Source: Prado023 sp964418695 (lineage in GTDB: Bacteria > Actinomycetota > Actinomycetes > S36-B12 > CAIYMF01). Taken from it: a stretch of DNA of 64,000 nucleotides. The position numbers were made by a program, and so were the translations under genes. Shown here in pieces: positions 14,932 to 26,001 of this stretch; the stretch's first letter is position 1; every line of letters begins with the position of its first letter. The notes under the pieces were generated by a model that was given only the letters and a program-made list of their open reading frames with translations, did not search any database and was not told the origin of the DNA. The stretch lies in the NCBI GenBank assembly GCA_964418695.1, contig CAYQMN010000015.1, positions 19,008-83,007 of the forward strand. The letters run 5' to 3'.

Positions 14932-16646
14932 GTGCGACTGGAACTGCGGGGCATCACCAAGAGGTTCGGCACCTTCACCGCCAACGACTCGATCGACCTG
15001 GTCGTCGAGCCGGGGCAGATCCACTGCCTGCTCGGTGAGAACGGGGCGGGCAAGTCCACGCTGATGAACTCGCTGTTCGGCCTGTACCGGCCCGACGAGG
15101 GCGAGATCCTCATCGACGACAAGGCGGTCCATTTCAGCGATCCCGGCGACGCGATGGACGCGGGGATCGGCATGGTCCACCAGCACTTCATGCTGGTGCC
15201 GGTCTTCACCGTGGCCGAGAACGTGATGCTCGGCCACGAGCACACGAAGGGCGCCTTCCTGGACATCGAGGCCGCCCGCGCCCAGGTGCGCGAACTCTCG
15301 CGCAAGTACAACCTCGAGGTCGATCCGGACGCGCTCGTGGAGGACCTGCCGGTCGGCGTGCAGCAGCGCGTGGAGATCATCAAGGCCCTGGTGAAGGACG
15401 CCCAGGTGCTCATCCTCGACGAGCCCACGGCCGTGCTCACCCCGCAGGAGACCGACGAGCTGCTGGCGATCATCCGCGAGCTCAAGGCGACCGGCCGGTC
15501 GGTGGTGATGATCAGCCACAAGCTGCGCGAGATCAAGGCTGTGGCCGACGTCATCACGGTCATCCGCCGCGGCAAGGTGGTGGGCACCGCGCTGCCGACG
15601 GCCTCGGAGACCGAGCTGGCCGCGGCCATGGTGGGCCGCGCCGTGAGCCTCAAGGTGGAGAAGGGCCCCGCCCAGCCCAAGGACGTGGTCCTGGCGATCC
15701 GCGGGCTGACCGTGCGCTCGGACACCGGGCAGGCCATGGTCGACCAGGTCGATCTGGACGTGCGCGGCGGCGAGGTCGTGTGCGTCGCCGGCGTGCAGGG
15801 CAACGGACAGACCGAGCTCACCCAGGCGATCATGGGCCTGGAGGAGTACGTCACCGGGTCGGTCACGATCAAGGGTCAGGAGCTGGTGGGTCGCACCACC
15901 CGGCAGATCCTCGACTCCGGCATCGGCTTCGTCCCCGAGGACCGCTCGCACGACGGTCTGGTGGGGGCGTTCTCCATCGCCGAGAACATGATCCTGGACC
16001 AGTACCGGCAGGAGCCCTTCGCCAAGGGCGTGCGGATGCGCCCCTCGGTGATCGCGGCCAACGCCGAGGAGAAGGTCGCGGAGTTCGACGTGCGGACCAC
16101 CGGCGTGCAGCTGCCCGCCGGGTCGCTGTCCGGCGGCAACCAGCAGAAGGTGGTGCTGGCCCGCGAGCTGTCCAAGCCGGTCGTCTCCCTGTTCATCGCC
16201 TCCCAGCCCACCCGCGGCGTGGACGTGGGCGCCATCGAGTTCATCCACAAGCGGGTGATCTCCGAGCGGGATGCCGGGCTGGCCGTGCTCATCGTCTCGA
16301 CCGAGCTGGACGAGGTCGCCGCGCTGGCCGACCGGGTCGTGGTCATGTACCGCGGCCGGATCGTGGGCATCGTGCCGCCGGACACCTCGCGCGGCGTGCT
16401 GGGCCTGATGATGGCCGGCATCCCGCTGGAGGCGGCCCTGGCCAGCGACGCGGCGCACACCGGCGAGGAGCTGGTCGACGAGCCGCTGGTGGTGCCCGAG
16501 GGCGCGGTCGAGGCGCTGGCCGATGCCGACGACATGCTGGTCGAGCCCGGCGCCCTAGCAGACGCGCAGGCCGACGCCGCCGACGCGGACGCGCCGGCAC
16601 CGGGAGATCCGTCAGCCCCTGAGTCGAGCGGCGAGGAGGGTGCCCA

Positions 16647-16650
<4 letters not shown>
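14932..16650 (+). CDS. Nucleoside ABC importer ATP-binding protein (two ATPase domains)
   Basis: 572 residues with two ABC domains. The first has Walker A GENGAGKSTL (about 33-42), signature VGVQQRVEI and Walker B VLILDEPTAVL. The second, from about 245, has a degenerate Walker A (GVQGNGQTEL), LSGGNQQKVVLARE and PTRGVD. This is the sugar/nucleoside importer type used with BMP proteins. The tail after about residue 515 is long, acidic and Ala/Asp-rich. The start GTG 14932 is picked by the ribosome site GGGAGG 7 bases away; the longer frame from 14860 is not supported. The stop overlaps the next gene (GTGA). Confidence 0.92.
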
Positions 16651-17843
<1,193 letters not shown>

Positions 17844-17857
17844 AGGAGAGCCCTCAG

Positions 17858-19141
17858 ATGGCCATCGACACCTCTGCTGCCTCGGACGTCGCCGAGCCGG
17901 AGATCCGCCTGCCGATCTCGTACAAGGCCCCGATCGCCATGGGCGTGCTGGGCCTGTTCGCCCTCATCGCGTTCGGTGTGATGGGGGACTCGGCCAAGCA
18001 CACCACCTTCGACCTGACCATCGGCGACGAGGCCATCAAGCTGCCCGACCTGGTCGTGCCTTCCATGGTCTTCTCGGTCGTGATGGGGCTGGTGTGCCTG
18101 GCCCTGGCCGGCTTCGCCCTGACCCGCTCGCGCAACCGCCTGCGGCTGCCCTGGTGGGCGACGATGCTCTTCGGCCTGGCGTTCATCCTGTCGTTCCTGT
18201 CCTGGGTGGCCGCCGACAAGACGCTGCCGGTGACCGGCCTGCTGCAGGGCACGATCCTGCTCAGCGTGCCGCTCATCTTCGGCGCCCAGTCCGGCGTGCT
18301 GTGCGAGCGGGCCGGCGTGGTCAACATCGCGATCGAGGGCCAGCTGCTGGCCGGCGCGTTCATGTCCGCGGTGGTCGGGTCGATCACCCACAGCATCGTG
18401 CTCGGGCTGCTGGCCGCGGTCGTCGCCGGGCTGCTCGTCTCCTGGGTGCTCGCGGTGTTCGCGGTCACCTATTTCGTCGACCAGGTCATCGTCGGCGTGG
18501 TCATCAACACCCTGGTGCTGGGCCTGACCTCGTTCTTCTACACGGCGGTGCTCTCCCAGAACGTCGAGACGTGGAACAGCCCGCCGGTCATGCAGCGCAT
18601 CGCGATCCCCGGGCTCTCGGAGATCCCGGTCATCGGGCCGGCCCTGTTCAACCAGTCGCTCATCGTCTACCTGATGTACGCCCTGGTCATCCTGGTGCAC
18701 ATCTCGCTGTTCCGGACCCGGTGGGGGCTGCGGGTCCGCGCGGTCGGCGAGCACCCCAAGGCCGCCGACACCGTCGGCATCGACGTCAACAAGATCCGCT
18801 ACCGCAACGTCCTGCTGGGCGGGATGGTCGCGGGCCTGGGCGGCGCGTTCTTCACGCTGGGCTCGGTCGGCGCGTTCGGCAAGAACATGACGGCCGGCAA
18901 GGGCTTCATCGCCCTGGCCGCCATGATCTTCGGCCGGTGGTCCCCGCTCGGGGCGGTCGGCGCGGCGCTGCTGTTCGGTTTCGCCGACCAGCTGCAGCAG
19001 GTGCTCAGCATCATCGGCACCCCGATCCCCAGCCAGTTCATGCTCATGGCGCCCTACGTGGCCACGCTGGTCGTGGTGGCCGGGCTCGCGGGCAAGTCTC
19101 GGGCCCCGGCGGCCGACGGCGTCCCGTACATCAAGTCCTGA
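17858..19141 (+). CDS. Nucleoside ABC importer permease 2
   Basis: A 427-residue permease homologous to permease 1, with GVVNIAIEGQLLAGAFMSAV and RAVGEHPKAADTVGID as the family landmarks and about ten predicted helices. It is longer than the usual partner because of an N-terminal part with a helix at about 27-46 and a loop before the second helix. Start ATG 17858 has AGGAG 9 bases upstream; the gap from permease 1 is 14 bases. It should form the heterodimeric channel with permease 1. Confidence 0.9.
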   Translation: MAIDTSAASDVAEPEIRLPISYKAPIAMGVLGLFALIAFGVMGDSAKHTTFDLTIGDEAIKLPDLVVPSMVFSVVMGLVCLALAGFALTRSRNRLRLPWWATMLFGLAFILSFLSWVAADKTLPVTGLLQGTILLSVPLIFGAQSGVLCERAGVVNIAIEGQLLAGAFMSAVVGSITHSIVLGLLAAVVAGLLVSWVLAVFAVTYFVDQVIVGVVINTLVLGLTSFFYTAVLSQNVETWNSPPVMQRIAIPGLSEIPVIGPALFNQSLIVYLMYALVILVHISLFRTRWGLRVRAVGEHPKAADTVGIDVNKIRYRNVLLGGMVAGLGGAFFTLGSVGAFGKNMTAGKGFIALAAMIFGRWSPLGAVGAALLFGFADQLQQVLSIIGTPIPSQFMLMAPYVATLVVVAGLAGKSRAPAADGVPYIKS

Positions 19142-19151
19142 GGGGCCGGGC

Positions 19152-19556
19152 ATGGAGGCGGTCGCCGTGGACTGGGAGGGGCTGCGGGCGGCAGCGGTGT
19201 CCGCGATGGAGCACGCGTACGTGCCCTACTCGGGGTTCCCGGTGGGGGTGGCCGGGATCACCGACGACGGCCGGACGGTCAGCGGCTGCAACGTGGAGAA
19301 CGCCTCCTACGGGCTGACGCTGTGCGCCGAGTGCGGGATGGTCTCCGCGCTGGCCGCCAGCGGCGGGGGCCGGCTGGTCGCGGTGGTCTGCGTGGACCGC
19401 GGCGGCGCCGACCTCATGCCGTGCGGGCGCTGCCGCCAGCTCCTCTGGGAGCATGGCGGCCCCGACTGCCTGCTGCACACCGAGGCCGGCATCCTGCCGA
19501 TGCGCCAGGTCCTCCCCGCCGCGTTCGACGAGGGCGACCTGCGCAGCCGCGCCTAG
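19152..19556 (+). CDS. cdd: Cytidine deaminase
   Basis: 134 residues, the size of homotetrameric cytidine deaminases. It converts cytidine and deoxycytidine to (deoxy)uridine. Zinc and catalytic residues are visible: NVENASYGLTLCAE (Cys and catalytic Glu) and MPCGRCRQLL (the two other zinc cysteines). It starts 10 bases after permease 2 with AGGGG as ribosome site, so it is the last gene of the importer operon. The product uridine can be split by the uridine phosphorylase at 26.1 kb. Confidence 0.95.
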   Translation: MEAVAVDWEGLRAAAVSAMEHAYVPYSGFPVGVAGITDDGRTVSGCNVENASYGLTLCAECGMVSALAASGGGRLVAVVCVDRGGADLMPCGRCRQLLWEHGGPDCLLHTEAGILPMRQVLPAAFDEGDLRSRA

Positions 19557-19578
19557 CGGCCCCGACCCAGCCCCCGCC

Positions 19579-19597
19579 GGTCTCGCGTGTCGAGACC
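19579..19597. terminator. Palindrome between convergent cdd and deoC
   Basis: GGTCTCG-cgtgt-CGAGACC is a perfect 7-base inverted repeat in the 70-base gap between two converging genes. It likely ends transcription from both sides. Its core TCGAGACC is shared with elements at 26002 and 39099. Confidence 0.6.
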
Positions 19598-19626
19598 TGT
19601 ATCCGCGCTCCGGTCGGAGCCCGCTG

Positions 19627-20337
19627 TCAGTAGCCGCCGGCGCCTTCGTCGGCGGTGTCGGCCGAGGCGTCGGGGCTGTCCAGGCCGTCGAGGACCGCGC
19701 GGGTGCCGGACAGGCCCAGCCGGGTGGCGCCCGCGGCGACCATCGCCAGCGCGGCGGCAGCCGTGCGGACCCCACCGCTGGCCTTGACCCCAAGCCGCCC
19801 ACCCACGGTGTCGGCCATCAGCGCGATGGCGTGGGTCGAGGCGCCGCCGGAGGGGTGGAACCCCGTGGAGGTCTTCACGAAGTCCGCACCCGCGTCCTGA
19901 CAGATCTGGCAGGCGCGCACGACCTCGTCGTCGCTCAGGGCGGCCGTCTCCAGGATCACCTTGAGCAGCGTGCCGGAGGTGGCCGCGCGGACCGCAGCCA
20001 CCTCTGCCTCGGTGACCGCCCAGTCGCCGGCCTTGATCGCACCCACGTCGACCACCATGTCGACCTCGTCGGCCCCGTCGGCGACCGCGCGGGCGGCCTC
20101 GGTGGCCTTGATGTCCGCGTGGTGCTTTCCGCTGGGGAAGCCGACCACCGTGCAGGTGGCGACCGAGGGGGCGAGCAGCCCCTGCGCCAGTGGGAGGAAA
20201 GACGGCGAGATGCACACCGAGAAGACGCCCAGGTCGTTGGCCTCGGCGCACAGCGCGGCGACGTCGGCGGCCGTGGCCTCAGGCTTGAGCAGGGTGTGGT
20301 CCACCATCCGGGCCAGCTCGGAACGGGTCAGCGTCAT
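19627..20337 (-). CDS. deoC: Deoxyribose-phosphate aldolase
   Basis: A 236-residue TIM-barrel class I aldolase that splits 2-deoxyribose 5-phosphate into glyceraldehyde 3-phosphate and acetaldehyde. It has the opening MVDHTLLKPEAT, the Schiff-base lysine in ADFVKTSTGF and the second lysine in GVKASGGVR. The start MTLTRSEL at 20337 is preferred over ATG 20352 and 20343 because a -10-like GACAAT lies 7 bases upstream. It handles deoxyribose phosphate made by the nucleoside phosphorylases nearby. It converges with cdd. Confidence 0.93.
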   Translation of the reverse strand: MTLTRSELARMVDHTLLKPEATAADVAALCAEANDLGVFSVCISPSFLPLAQGLLAPSVATCTVVGFPSGKHHADIKATEAARAVADGADEVDMVVDVGAIKAGDWAVTEAEVAAVRAATSGTLLKVILETAALSDDEVVRACQICQDAGADFVKTSTGFHPSGGASTHAIALMADTVGGRLGVKASGGVRTAAAALAMVAAGATRLGLSGTRAVLDGLDSPDASADTADEGAGGY

Positions 20338-20344
20338 ACGTGGC

Positions 20345-20350
20345 ATTGTC
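20345..20350 (-). promoter_or_regulatory. -10 box of leaderless deoC
   Basis: GACAAT ends 7 bases before ATG 20337. It departs from TAnnnT only at the first base. Confidence 0.45.
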
Positions 20351-20431
20351 ACCCCGCGAGCCGCCGGTGGCCTGCCGAGCGGCCCGGGCCCGGGGGCCTC
20401 GCTCAGCCAGCACCACCGGCCCGCCGGACGC

Positions 20432-20437
20432 TACTTT
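20432..20437 (+). promoter_or_regulatory. -10 box of leaderless purine nucleoside phosphorylase gene
   Basis: TACTTT ends 6 bases before ATG 20444. Confidence 0.65.
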
Positions 20438-20443
20438 GCCGGC

Positions 20444-21265
20444 ATGACCCAGACCGCCCCCTTGCCCGACGTCGACCCCACCGCGGCAGCCGCCCAGGCC
20501 GCCGCTGAGCTCGCGGAGCGCACCGGCGTGCCCCAGCACGACCTCGCCCTGGTGCTCGGCTCGGGCTGGCTGCCGGCAGTCGACCTGCTCGGCGAGACGC
20601 TCGCGGAGTTCCCGTCGACCGATCTGCACGGCTTCGCCCCGCCCGCGGTCGCCGGGCACGCGGGCAAGATCCGCAGCATCGCCACCGCCTCGGGCGGGCG
20701 GGCGCTGGTGTTCCTGGGCCGCACGCACTTCTACGAGGGGCGCGGCGTCGAGTCGGTGGTGCACGGGGTGCGCACCGCGGCGGCGGCCGGGTGCCGCACC
20801 ATCGTGCTCACCAACGGATGTGGCGGGCTGCACGCCGAGTGGACCCCCGGCACTCCGGTGCTCATCAGCGACCACATCAACATGACCGGCGCGTCCCCGC
20901 TGCGCGGGGCGACCTTCATCGACCTGACCGACCTGTACTCCGCCCGGCTGCGCGCACTGTGCAAGCAGGTCGACCCGTCGCTGGCCGAGGGCGTCTACCT
21001 GCAGTTCCGCGGCCCGCAGTACGAGACCCCGGCCGAGGTGCGCATGGCCGGCGTCCTCGGCGCGGACCTGGTCGGCATGTCCACCACGATCGAGGCGATC
21101 GCCGCCCGCGAGGCGGGCATGGAGATCCTCGGGCTGTCCCTGGTGACCAACCTCGCCGCCGGGATGACCGGCGAGGCCCTCAACCACGAGGAGGTCCTCG
21201 AAGCCGGCAAGATGGCCGCCGAGCGGATGGGTGGCCTGCTCGCGACTGTGGTGGGTCGGCTGTGA
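20444..21265 (+). CDS. Purine nucleoside phosphorylase (trimeric type)
   Basis: A 273-residue phosphorylase that splits inosine and guanosine (and deoxy forms) with phosphate to the base and (deoxy)ribose 1-phosphate. Family landmarks are LALVLGSGW (phosphate loop), GRTHFYEG, VLTNGCGGLH, QFRGPQYETPAEVRM and GMSTTIEAIAARE. This is the trimeric PunA-like class rather than hexameric DeoD. The ATG 20444 is fixed by a leaderless -10 box. Its stop overlaps the GTG of the phosphosugar mutase, which can interconvert pentose 1- and 5-phosphates. Confidence 0.93.
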   Translation: MTQTAPLPDVDPTAAAAQAAAELAERTGVPQHDLALVLGSGWLPAVDLLGETLAEFPSTDLHGFAPPAVAGHAGKIRSIATASGGRALVFLGRTHFYEGRGVESVVHGVRTAAAAGCRTIVLTNGCGGLHAEWTPGTPVLISDHINMTGASPLRGATFIDLTDLYSARLRALCKQVDPSLAEGVYLQFRGPQYETPAEVRMAGVLGADLVGMSTTIEAIAAREAGMEILGLSLVTNLAAGMTGEALNHEEVLEAGKMAAERMGGLLATVVGRL

Positions 21266-22956
21266 CCGCGCTGAACGCCGACCTGCTGGCTCAGGCCGGC
21301 GCGTGGGCCGACGCCGACCCCGACGAGGCGACCGCCGCCGAGCTCAACGAGCGGATCACCGCGGCGGAGACCGGGGACGCCGCCGCCTTGGCCGAGCTCG
21401 AGGACGCCTTCGCCGGCACCCTGCAGTTCGGCACGGCGGGGCTGCGCGGCAAGCTCGGCCCCGGTCCGAACCGGATGAACCGGGTGGTCGTCTCGCGTGC
21501 CGCCGCCGGGCTGGCCCAGTACCTGCTGGACACCGGCCAGGCCGGCACGCCGGTGGTGATCGGGTTCGACGCCCGGTACAACTCCGACGTCTTCGCCCGC
21601 GACACGGCCCAGATCATGGCCGGCGCCGGGCTGCGCGCCCTGGTCTGCCCGCGCCCGCTGCCCACGCCGGTGCTCGCCGGCGCCATCGGCACCTACGGTG
21701 CCTCGGCCGGCGTGGTCGTGACCGCCTCGCACAACCCGCCGCAGGACAACGGATACAAGGTGTACCTGGGCGACGGCTCGCAGATCGTGCCGCCGGCCGA
21801 CGCGCAGATCGCCGCGCGGATCGCGGCTGTGGGGGCGCTGGCCGACATCCCCCGCAGCGACGCGTACGAGACCCTCGGCGAGGACGTCGTCGACACCTAC
21901 CTCGCGCGGGTCGCCAGCCTGGCCCTGCCCGGCGGCCCGCGCGACGTCTCGGTGGCCTACACCGCGATGCACGGGGTGGGCAGCCCGCTGATGAAGGCGG
22001 CCCTGACCGGGGCCGGGTTCCCCGCGCCGCTGGCGGTCGTGGCGCAGGACGACCCGGATCCGGACTTCCCCACGGTCTCCTTCCCGAACCCCGAGGAGCC
22101 GGGCGCGATGGACCTGGCCATGGACCTCGCGGGCAACGCCGGCGTGGACCTGGTGCTGGCCAACGACCCCGATGCCGACCGGTGCGCGGTGGCGATCCCC
22201 ACCGGCGGCGGGGCCTACCGCATGCTGACCGGCGACGAGGTCGGCGCCCTGCTCGGCTGGTGGATCCTGCAGCGCGGAGTCCGCTCCGGGCAGCCGGCCG
22301 CCGGCACGTACGCCAACTCGATCGTGAGCTCGCAGCTGCTCGGCGCGATCGCCCGCTCCGCGGGCCTGGGTTTCCGCGAGACGCTCACCGGCTTCAAGTG
22401 GATCGCGCGCGCGTCCGACGACCTCGCCTTCGGGTACGAGGAGGCGCTGGGCTACTGCGTGGACCCGGCCGGCGTGCGCGACAAGGACGGGATCTCCGCG
22501 GGGCTGCTCATCACCGAGATGGCCGCGGCGCTCAAGGCCGAGGGCCGCGGCGTGCAGGACGTGCTCGACGAGCTGGCCGTCGCCCACGGGGTGCACGCGA
22601 CCAGCCAGGTCTCGCTGCGGTTCACCGACCTGTCGGCGATCCCCGCGCTCATGGCCTCGCTGCGCGCGCAGCCGCCCGCCGGCTTCGGCGGGCTGGACGT
22701 GGTCGAGTCGGTGGACCTGGAGGCCGGATCGGCCGACCTGCCGCCCACCGACGGACTGAAGTACATGCTCGGCGGGGCGCATGGCGTCGACGGGGCCCGG
22801 GTGATCGTGCGGCCCAGTGGCACCGAGCCCAAGATCAAGGCGTACCTGGAGGTCCGCGCGGCCGTGGGCGAGGGCGGGGTGGCGGCGGCCCGGCAGGTGG
22901 CCGCCGACCGGCTGGCGGCCGTGGCCGACGACGTGCGGACTCGGCTGGGCGGCTGA
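21262..22956 (+). CDS. Phosphohexomutase/phosphopentomutase-type alpha-D-phosphosugar mutase
   Basis: A 564-residue enzyme of the PGM/PMM superfamily. The phosphoserine loop is TASHNPPQDNGYKVY (Ser156), the metal loop is NDPDADRCAV, the sugar-specificity loop is GYEEALGYC and the phosphate-binding loop is RPSGTEPKIK. The long, four-domain PGM2-like form often accepts pentose 1-phosphates, which would suit its coupling (GTGA overlap) to the nucleoside phosphorylase and aldolase genes. Specificity (phosphomannomutase, glucomutase or pentomutase) cannot be fixed from sequence alone. Confidence 0.88.
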   Translation: MTALNADLLAQAGAWADADPDEATAAELNERITAAETGDAAALAELEDAFAGTLQFGTAGLRGKLGPGPNRMNRVVVSRAAAGLAQYLLDTGQAGTPVVIGFDARYNSDVFARDTAQIMAGAGLRALVCPRPLPTPVLAGAIGTYGASAGVVVTASHNPPQDNGYKVYLGDGSQIVPPADAQIAARIAAVGALADIPRSDAYETLGEDVVDTYLARVASLALPGGPRDVSVAYTAMHGVGSPLMKAALTGAGFPAPLAVVAQDDPDPDFPTVSFPNPEEPGAMDLAMDLAGNAGVDLVLANDPDADRCAVAIPTGGGAYRMLTGDEVGALLGWWILQRGVRSGQPAAGTYANSIVSSQLLGAIARSAGLGFRETLTGFKWIARASDDLAFGYEEALGYCVDPAGVRDKDGISAGLLITEMAAALKAEGRGVQDVLDELAVAHGVHATSQVSLRFTDLSAIPALMASLRAQPPAGFGGLDVVESVDLEAGSADLPPTDGLKYMLGGAHGVDGARVIVRPSGTEPKIKAYLEVRAAVGEGGVAAARQVAADRLAAVADDVRTRLGG

Positions 22957-22994
22957 TCCACCCGGTGGCTCGGCTGGGCGGCTGAGCCACCCGG
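22940..22994 (+). repeat. Tandem duplication of the mutase gene 3' end
   Basis: A 26-base unit containing the stop (22940-22965) is repeated at 22969-22994 with one mismatch right after the TGA. Confidence 0.85.
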
Positions 22995-23047
22995 AGGCGC
23001 TGGCCGGGCGGGTCGGTGCCCGATACCCGGCGCGGAGCCGGACCCGC

Positions 23048-23674
23048 TCAGGCGGCGGCCGGCTCGACCGCGCGCTCCCAGTGGTCGCCGACCTGCTGGA
23101 ACCCGACGCGCGCCAGGTATCGACGGGCCTCGGCCGCGTCGGCCGCGCGCAGCCGGGTGAATCCCTTCTCGGCGAAGATGCCCGACCGGCGGTAGACGAA
23201 CTCGCCGGGGGTGAAGTCGCGGAACCGCTCGGTGACGTAGTCCAGGTCCACCGAGCCCACGCCGTCGCCGGCATCGCTGACGATGACCATGCCGACGGTC
23301 TCGTCGCCGCGCAGCACGAGGTGTGCCGAGGACCCGGGCGGCGGGCCGGCGAACCCGGGATGGGTGGCCGCCAGGTCGGCCGCCTTGACGGTCAGCAGGT
23401 GGCGCAGGTAAGCGTCGTCCGGGCGGACCTCGACCACCTCGAAGACCTCCTCGTCGTGCCGATCCCGGGCCAGCTTCCGGATCCAGACCATGTCGATGAC
23501 GGCGATCGCCCCGTTCATGACCGCGAAGGGCCACACGCCCAGCAGGGCGTTCACGACCGCCCCCAGCGCCGAGCCGGCGAAGTTCATCCATCGGAAGCGC
23601 CAGACCGACGCGACCATCAGGGAGCCCACGACCAGCGCGGAGCTGATCCAGCCTGCGATGTCCAGAACCGTCAT
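23048..23674 (-). CDS. YgjV-like membrane protein with C-terminal acetyltransferase-like domain
   Basis: 208 residues. The first 70 hold about three short helices (LDIAGWISSALVVGSLMV, then MNFAGSALGAVVNALLGVWP) that resemble the YgjV inner-membrane family. From about residue 80 a soluble alpha/beta part follows, with VGSVDLDYVTERFRDFTPGE and EARRYLARVGFQQVGDHWER, the latter like the end of a GNAT fold. The function is unknown. The ATG 23674 is preceded by GAGGAGG. It converges with the mutase gene and is not obviously linked to salvage. Confidence 0.65.
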   Translation of the reverse strand: MTVLDIAGWISSALVVGSLMVASVWRFRWMNFAGSALGAVVNALLGVWPFAVMNGAIAVIDMVWIRKLARDRHDEEVFEVVEVRPDDAYLRHLLTVKAADLAATHPGFAGPPPGSSAHLVLRGDETVGMVIVSDAGDGVGSVDLDYVTERFRDFTPGEFVYRRSGIFAEKGFTRLRAADAAEARRYLARVGFQQVGDHWERAVEPAAA

Positions 23675-23876
23675 GCCCCGTCCGCCTCCTCGTCCCGAGC
23701 GTGCCGGTGCGGCGCGCCGCCGGGCCGACGATAGCGAAGCGGGCCTCCGCTGGGCCCTGTGGACGGATGCGCCGGGCGGCCCCTGGACGATCCGGTCCAG
23801 CAGCCGCGCGGGCGCGACTTCCCACCTCCGCCGGACCAGACTGGTCGTCGCCACGTCGACGCCGAACGGAGTCCCC

Positions 23877-25961
23877 ATGCCCCACCTGGACGAGCTGACG
23901 ATCACCGATCCCGACGAGCTGGCGGTGGCCACCATCCGCACGCTGGCGATGGATGCCGTCCAGGCCGCCAACTCCGGGCACCCCGGGACCCCGATCGCGC
24001 TGGCGCCGGTGGCGTACACGGTGTGGCAGGAGTTCCTGCGCTTCGACCCGGAGGCGCCAATCTGGGCCAACCGCGACCGGTTCGTGCTCTCGGCCGGGCA
24101 CGCCTCCACGCTGCTCTACTCGCTGCTGCACCTGGCGCAGGTCCGCACGGTCAACCCGAAGTACGAGACGCTGGGCCAGCCCTCGGTGACTCTGGACGAC
24201 CTGCGCACGTTCCGGCAGCTGGATTCGCGCTGCCCGGGGCATCCGGAGTACCGATGGACCTCCGGCGTGGAGTGCACGACCGGCCCGCTGGGCACCGGGT
24301 TCGCCACCAGCGTGGGGATGGCGATGGCCTCGAAGTGGCAGGCGGCCCGGTACAACCGGCCCGGCTTCGAGCTGTACGACTACGACGTCTACGCGGTGGG
24401 CGGGGACGGCTGCATGATGGAGGGCGTCGCGCAGGAGGCCGCGTCGTTGGCCGGGCACCTGCAGCTGGACAACCTCTGCTGGATCTACGACAACAACGAG
24501 ATCACCATCGAGGGCTCGACCGACCTGGCGTTCTCCGACGACATCGCCACCAAGTTCATCGCGCTGGGCTGGAACGTCACCCGGGTCGGCGACGCCAACG
24601 ACCGCCGGATGGTCGCCCGCGCGCTGCGGCTGTTCAAGGCCGAGGCGCACCGCCCGACGCTGGTGATCGTGGACTCCCGGATCGGCTATGGCGCGCCCAC
24701 CAAGGAGGGCACGCACGCCGCGCACGGCGAGCCGCTGGGGGCCGAGGAGATCCGCGGGGCCAAGGCGTTCTACGGCTGGCCGCAGGACGCGCAGTTCCTG
24801 GTCCCGGACGGTGTGTACGACACGTTCGCCGCGGGGATGGGGGCCCGCGGGCGCACGGCCCGGCAGGAGTGGGAGACGAAGTTCGCCGCCTACCGTCTGG
24901 CGTTCCCGGAGCTGGCCGCGGAGATCGAGCACATGCTGGACCGCTCGCTGCCCGAGGGGTGGGAGGACGCGATCCCGCAGTTCCCGGCCGACCCGAAGGG
25001 CCTGGCCGGCCGCGAGGCCAACGGGAAGGTGCTCAACGCCGTCGCCCAGGCCGTGCCGTGGCTGCTCGGCGGCGCGTCGGACCTGGGCCCGTCGACCAAG
25101 ACGCTGCTGACCTTCCCCGGGGCCGGGGACTTCTCGGCGACCGACCGCTCGGGGCGCAACCTGCACTTCGGGGTGCGCGAGCACGCGGCCGGGTGCGTGG
25201 CCAACGGGCTGGCGCTGTCCAAGGTCCGCGCCTACCAGTCGGGCTTCCTGATCTTCTCGGACTTCCAGCGCGGCGCGATCCGGCTCTCGGCGCTCATGGA
25301 GCTGCCGGTCATCCACCTGTTCACCCACGACTCGATCGGCGTCGGGGAGGACGGTCCGACCCACCAGCCGGTCGAGCAGATCGTCTCGCTGCGGGCGATC
25401 CCGTACCTCGTGGACATCCGCCCCGCGGACGCCAACGAGGTGGCCGAGGCCTGGCGGGTGCTGCTGCCGATGCGCCATGCGCCGGTGGCGATGTTCCTGT
25501 CCCGACAGGCGCTGCCCACCCTGGACCGCGAGCGGTATGCGTCCGCCTCCGGGCTGGCCCGGGGCGCCTATGTGCTGGCCGACCCGCAGGACGGCGGCAC
25601 CCCGCAGGTGATCCTGATCGCGTCCGGGTCCGAGGTGGCGCTGGCCGTGGCGGCGCACGAGGCCCTGGCTGCCGAGGGGATCGCGTCGCGCGTCGTGTCG
25701 ATGCCGTCGTGGGCGCTGTACGACCAGCAGGACGACGAGTACCGCGACAGCGTGCTGCCGCCTTCGATCCGGGCCCGCGTGGCCATCGAGCAGGGCTCCA
25801 CCCTGGGCTGGGCGCGCTACGCGGGCAGCGACGGCGCTGTGGTCGGGATGTCCACGTTCGGCGCCTCGGCTCCGCTGAAGGAGCTGCTCGGCAAGTTCGG
25901 CTTCACCCCGGATGCGGTGCTGGCCACCGCGAGGGCCCAGATCGAGAAGCACAGCAGCTGA
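23877..25961 (+). CDS. Transketolase
   Basis: A 694-residue thiamine-diphosphate enzyme that transfers two-carbon units between sugar phosphates. It has AANSGHPGTPIALAP (active-site His), the TPP motif GGDGCMMEGVAQEA to WIYDNNE, catalytic Glu in GVREHAAG and the pyrimidine-domain HDSIGVGEDGPTHQPVEQ. The C-terminal domain (about 555-694) is complete. The start ATG 23877 has a GGAG ribosome site. It would carry ribose 5-phosphate released by salvage into glycolysis. A second role as a general pentose-pathway transketolase cannot be excluded; no transaldolase or G6P dehydrogenase follows. Confidence 0.93.
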   Translation: MPHLDELTITDPDELAVATIRTLAMDAVQAANSGHPGTPIALAPVAYTVWQEFLRFDPEAPIWANRDRFVLSAGHASTLLYSLLHLAQVRTVNPKYETLGQPSVTLDDLRTFRQLDSRCPGHPEYRWTSGVECTTGPLGTGFATSVGMAMASKWQAARYNRPGFELYDYDVYAVGGDGCMMEGVAQEAASLAGHLQLDNLCWIYDNNEITIEGSTDLAFSDDIATKFIALGWNVTRVGDANDRRMVARALRLFKAEAHRPTLVIVDSRIGYGAPTKEGTHAAHGEPLGAEEIRGAKAFYGWPQDAQFLVPDGVYDTFAAGMGARGRTARQEWETKFAAYRLAFPELAAEIEHMLDRSLPEGWEDAIPQFPADPKGLAGREANGKVLNAVAQAVPWLLGGASDLGPSTKTLLTFPGAGDFSATDRSGRNLHFGVREHAAGCVANGLALSKVRAYQSGFLIFSDFQRGAIRLSALMELPVIHLFTHDSIGVGEDGPTHQPVEQIVSLRAIPYLVDIRPADANEVAEAWRVLLPMRHAPVAMFLSRQALPTLDRERYASASGLARGAYVLADPQDGGTPQVILIASGSEVALAVAAHEALAAEGIASRVVSMPSWALYDQQDDEYRDSVLPPSIRARVAIEQGSTLGWARYAGSDGAVVGMSTFGASAPLKELLGKFGFTPDAVLATARAQIEKHSS

Positions 25962-26001
25962 GCCCGGGGCACGGCGGCGCAGCCCAAGCCAGCCCTGCGG
26001 C

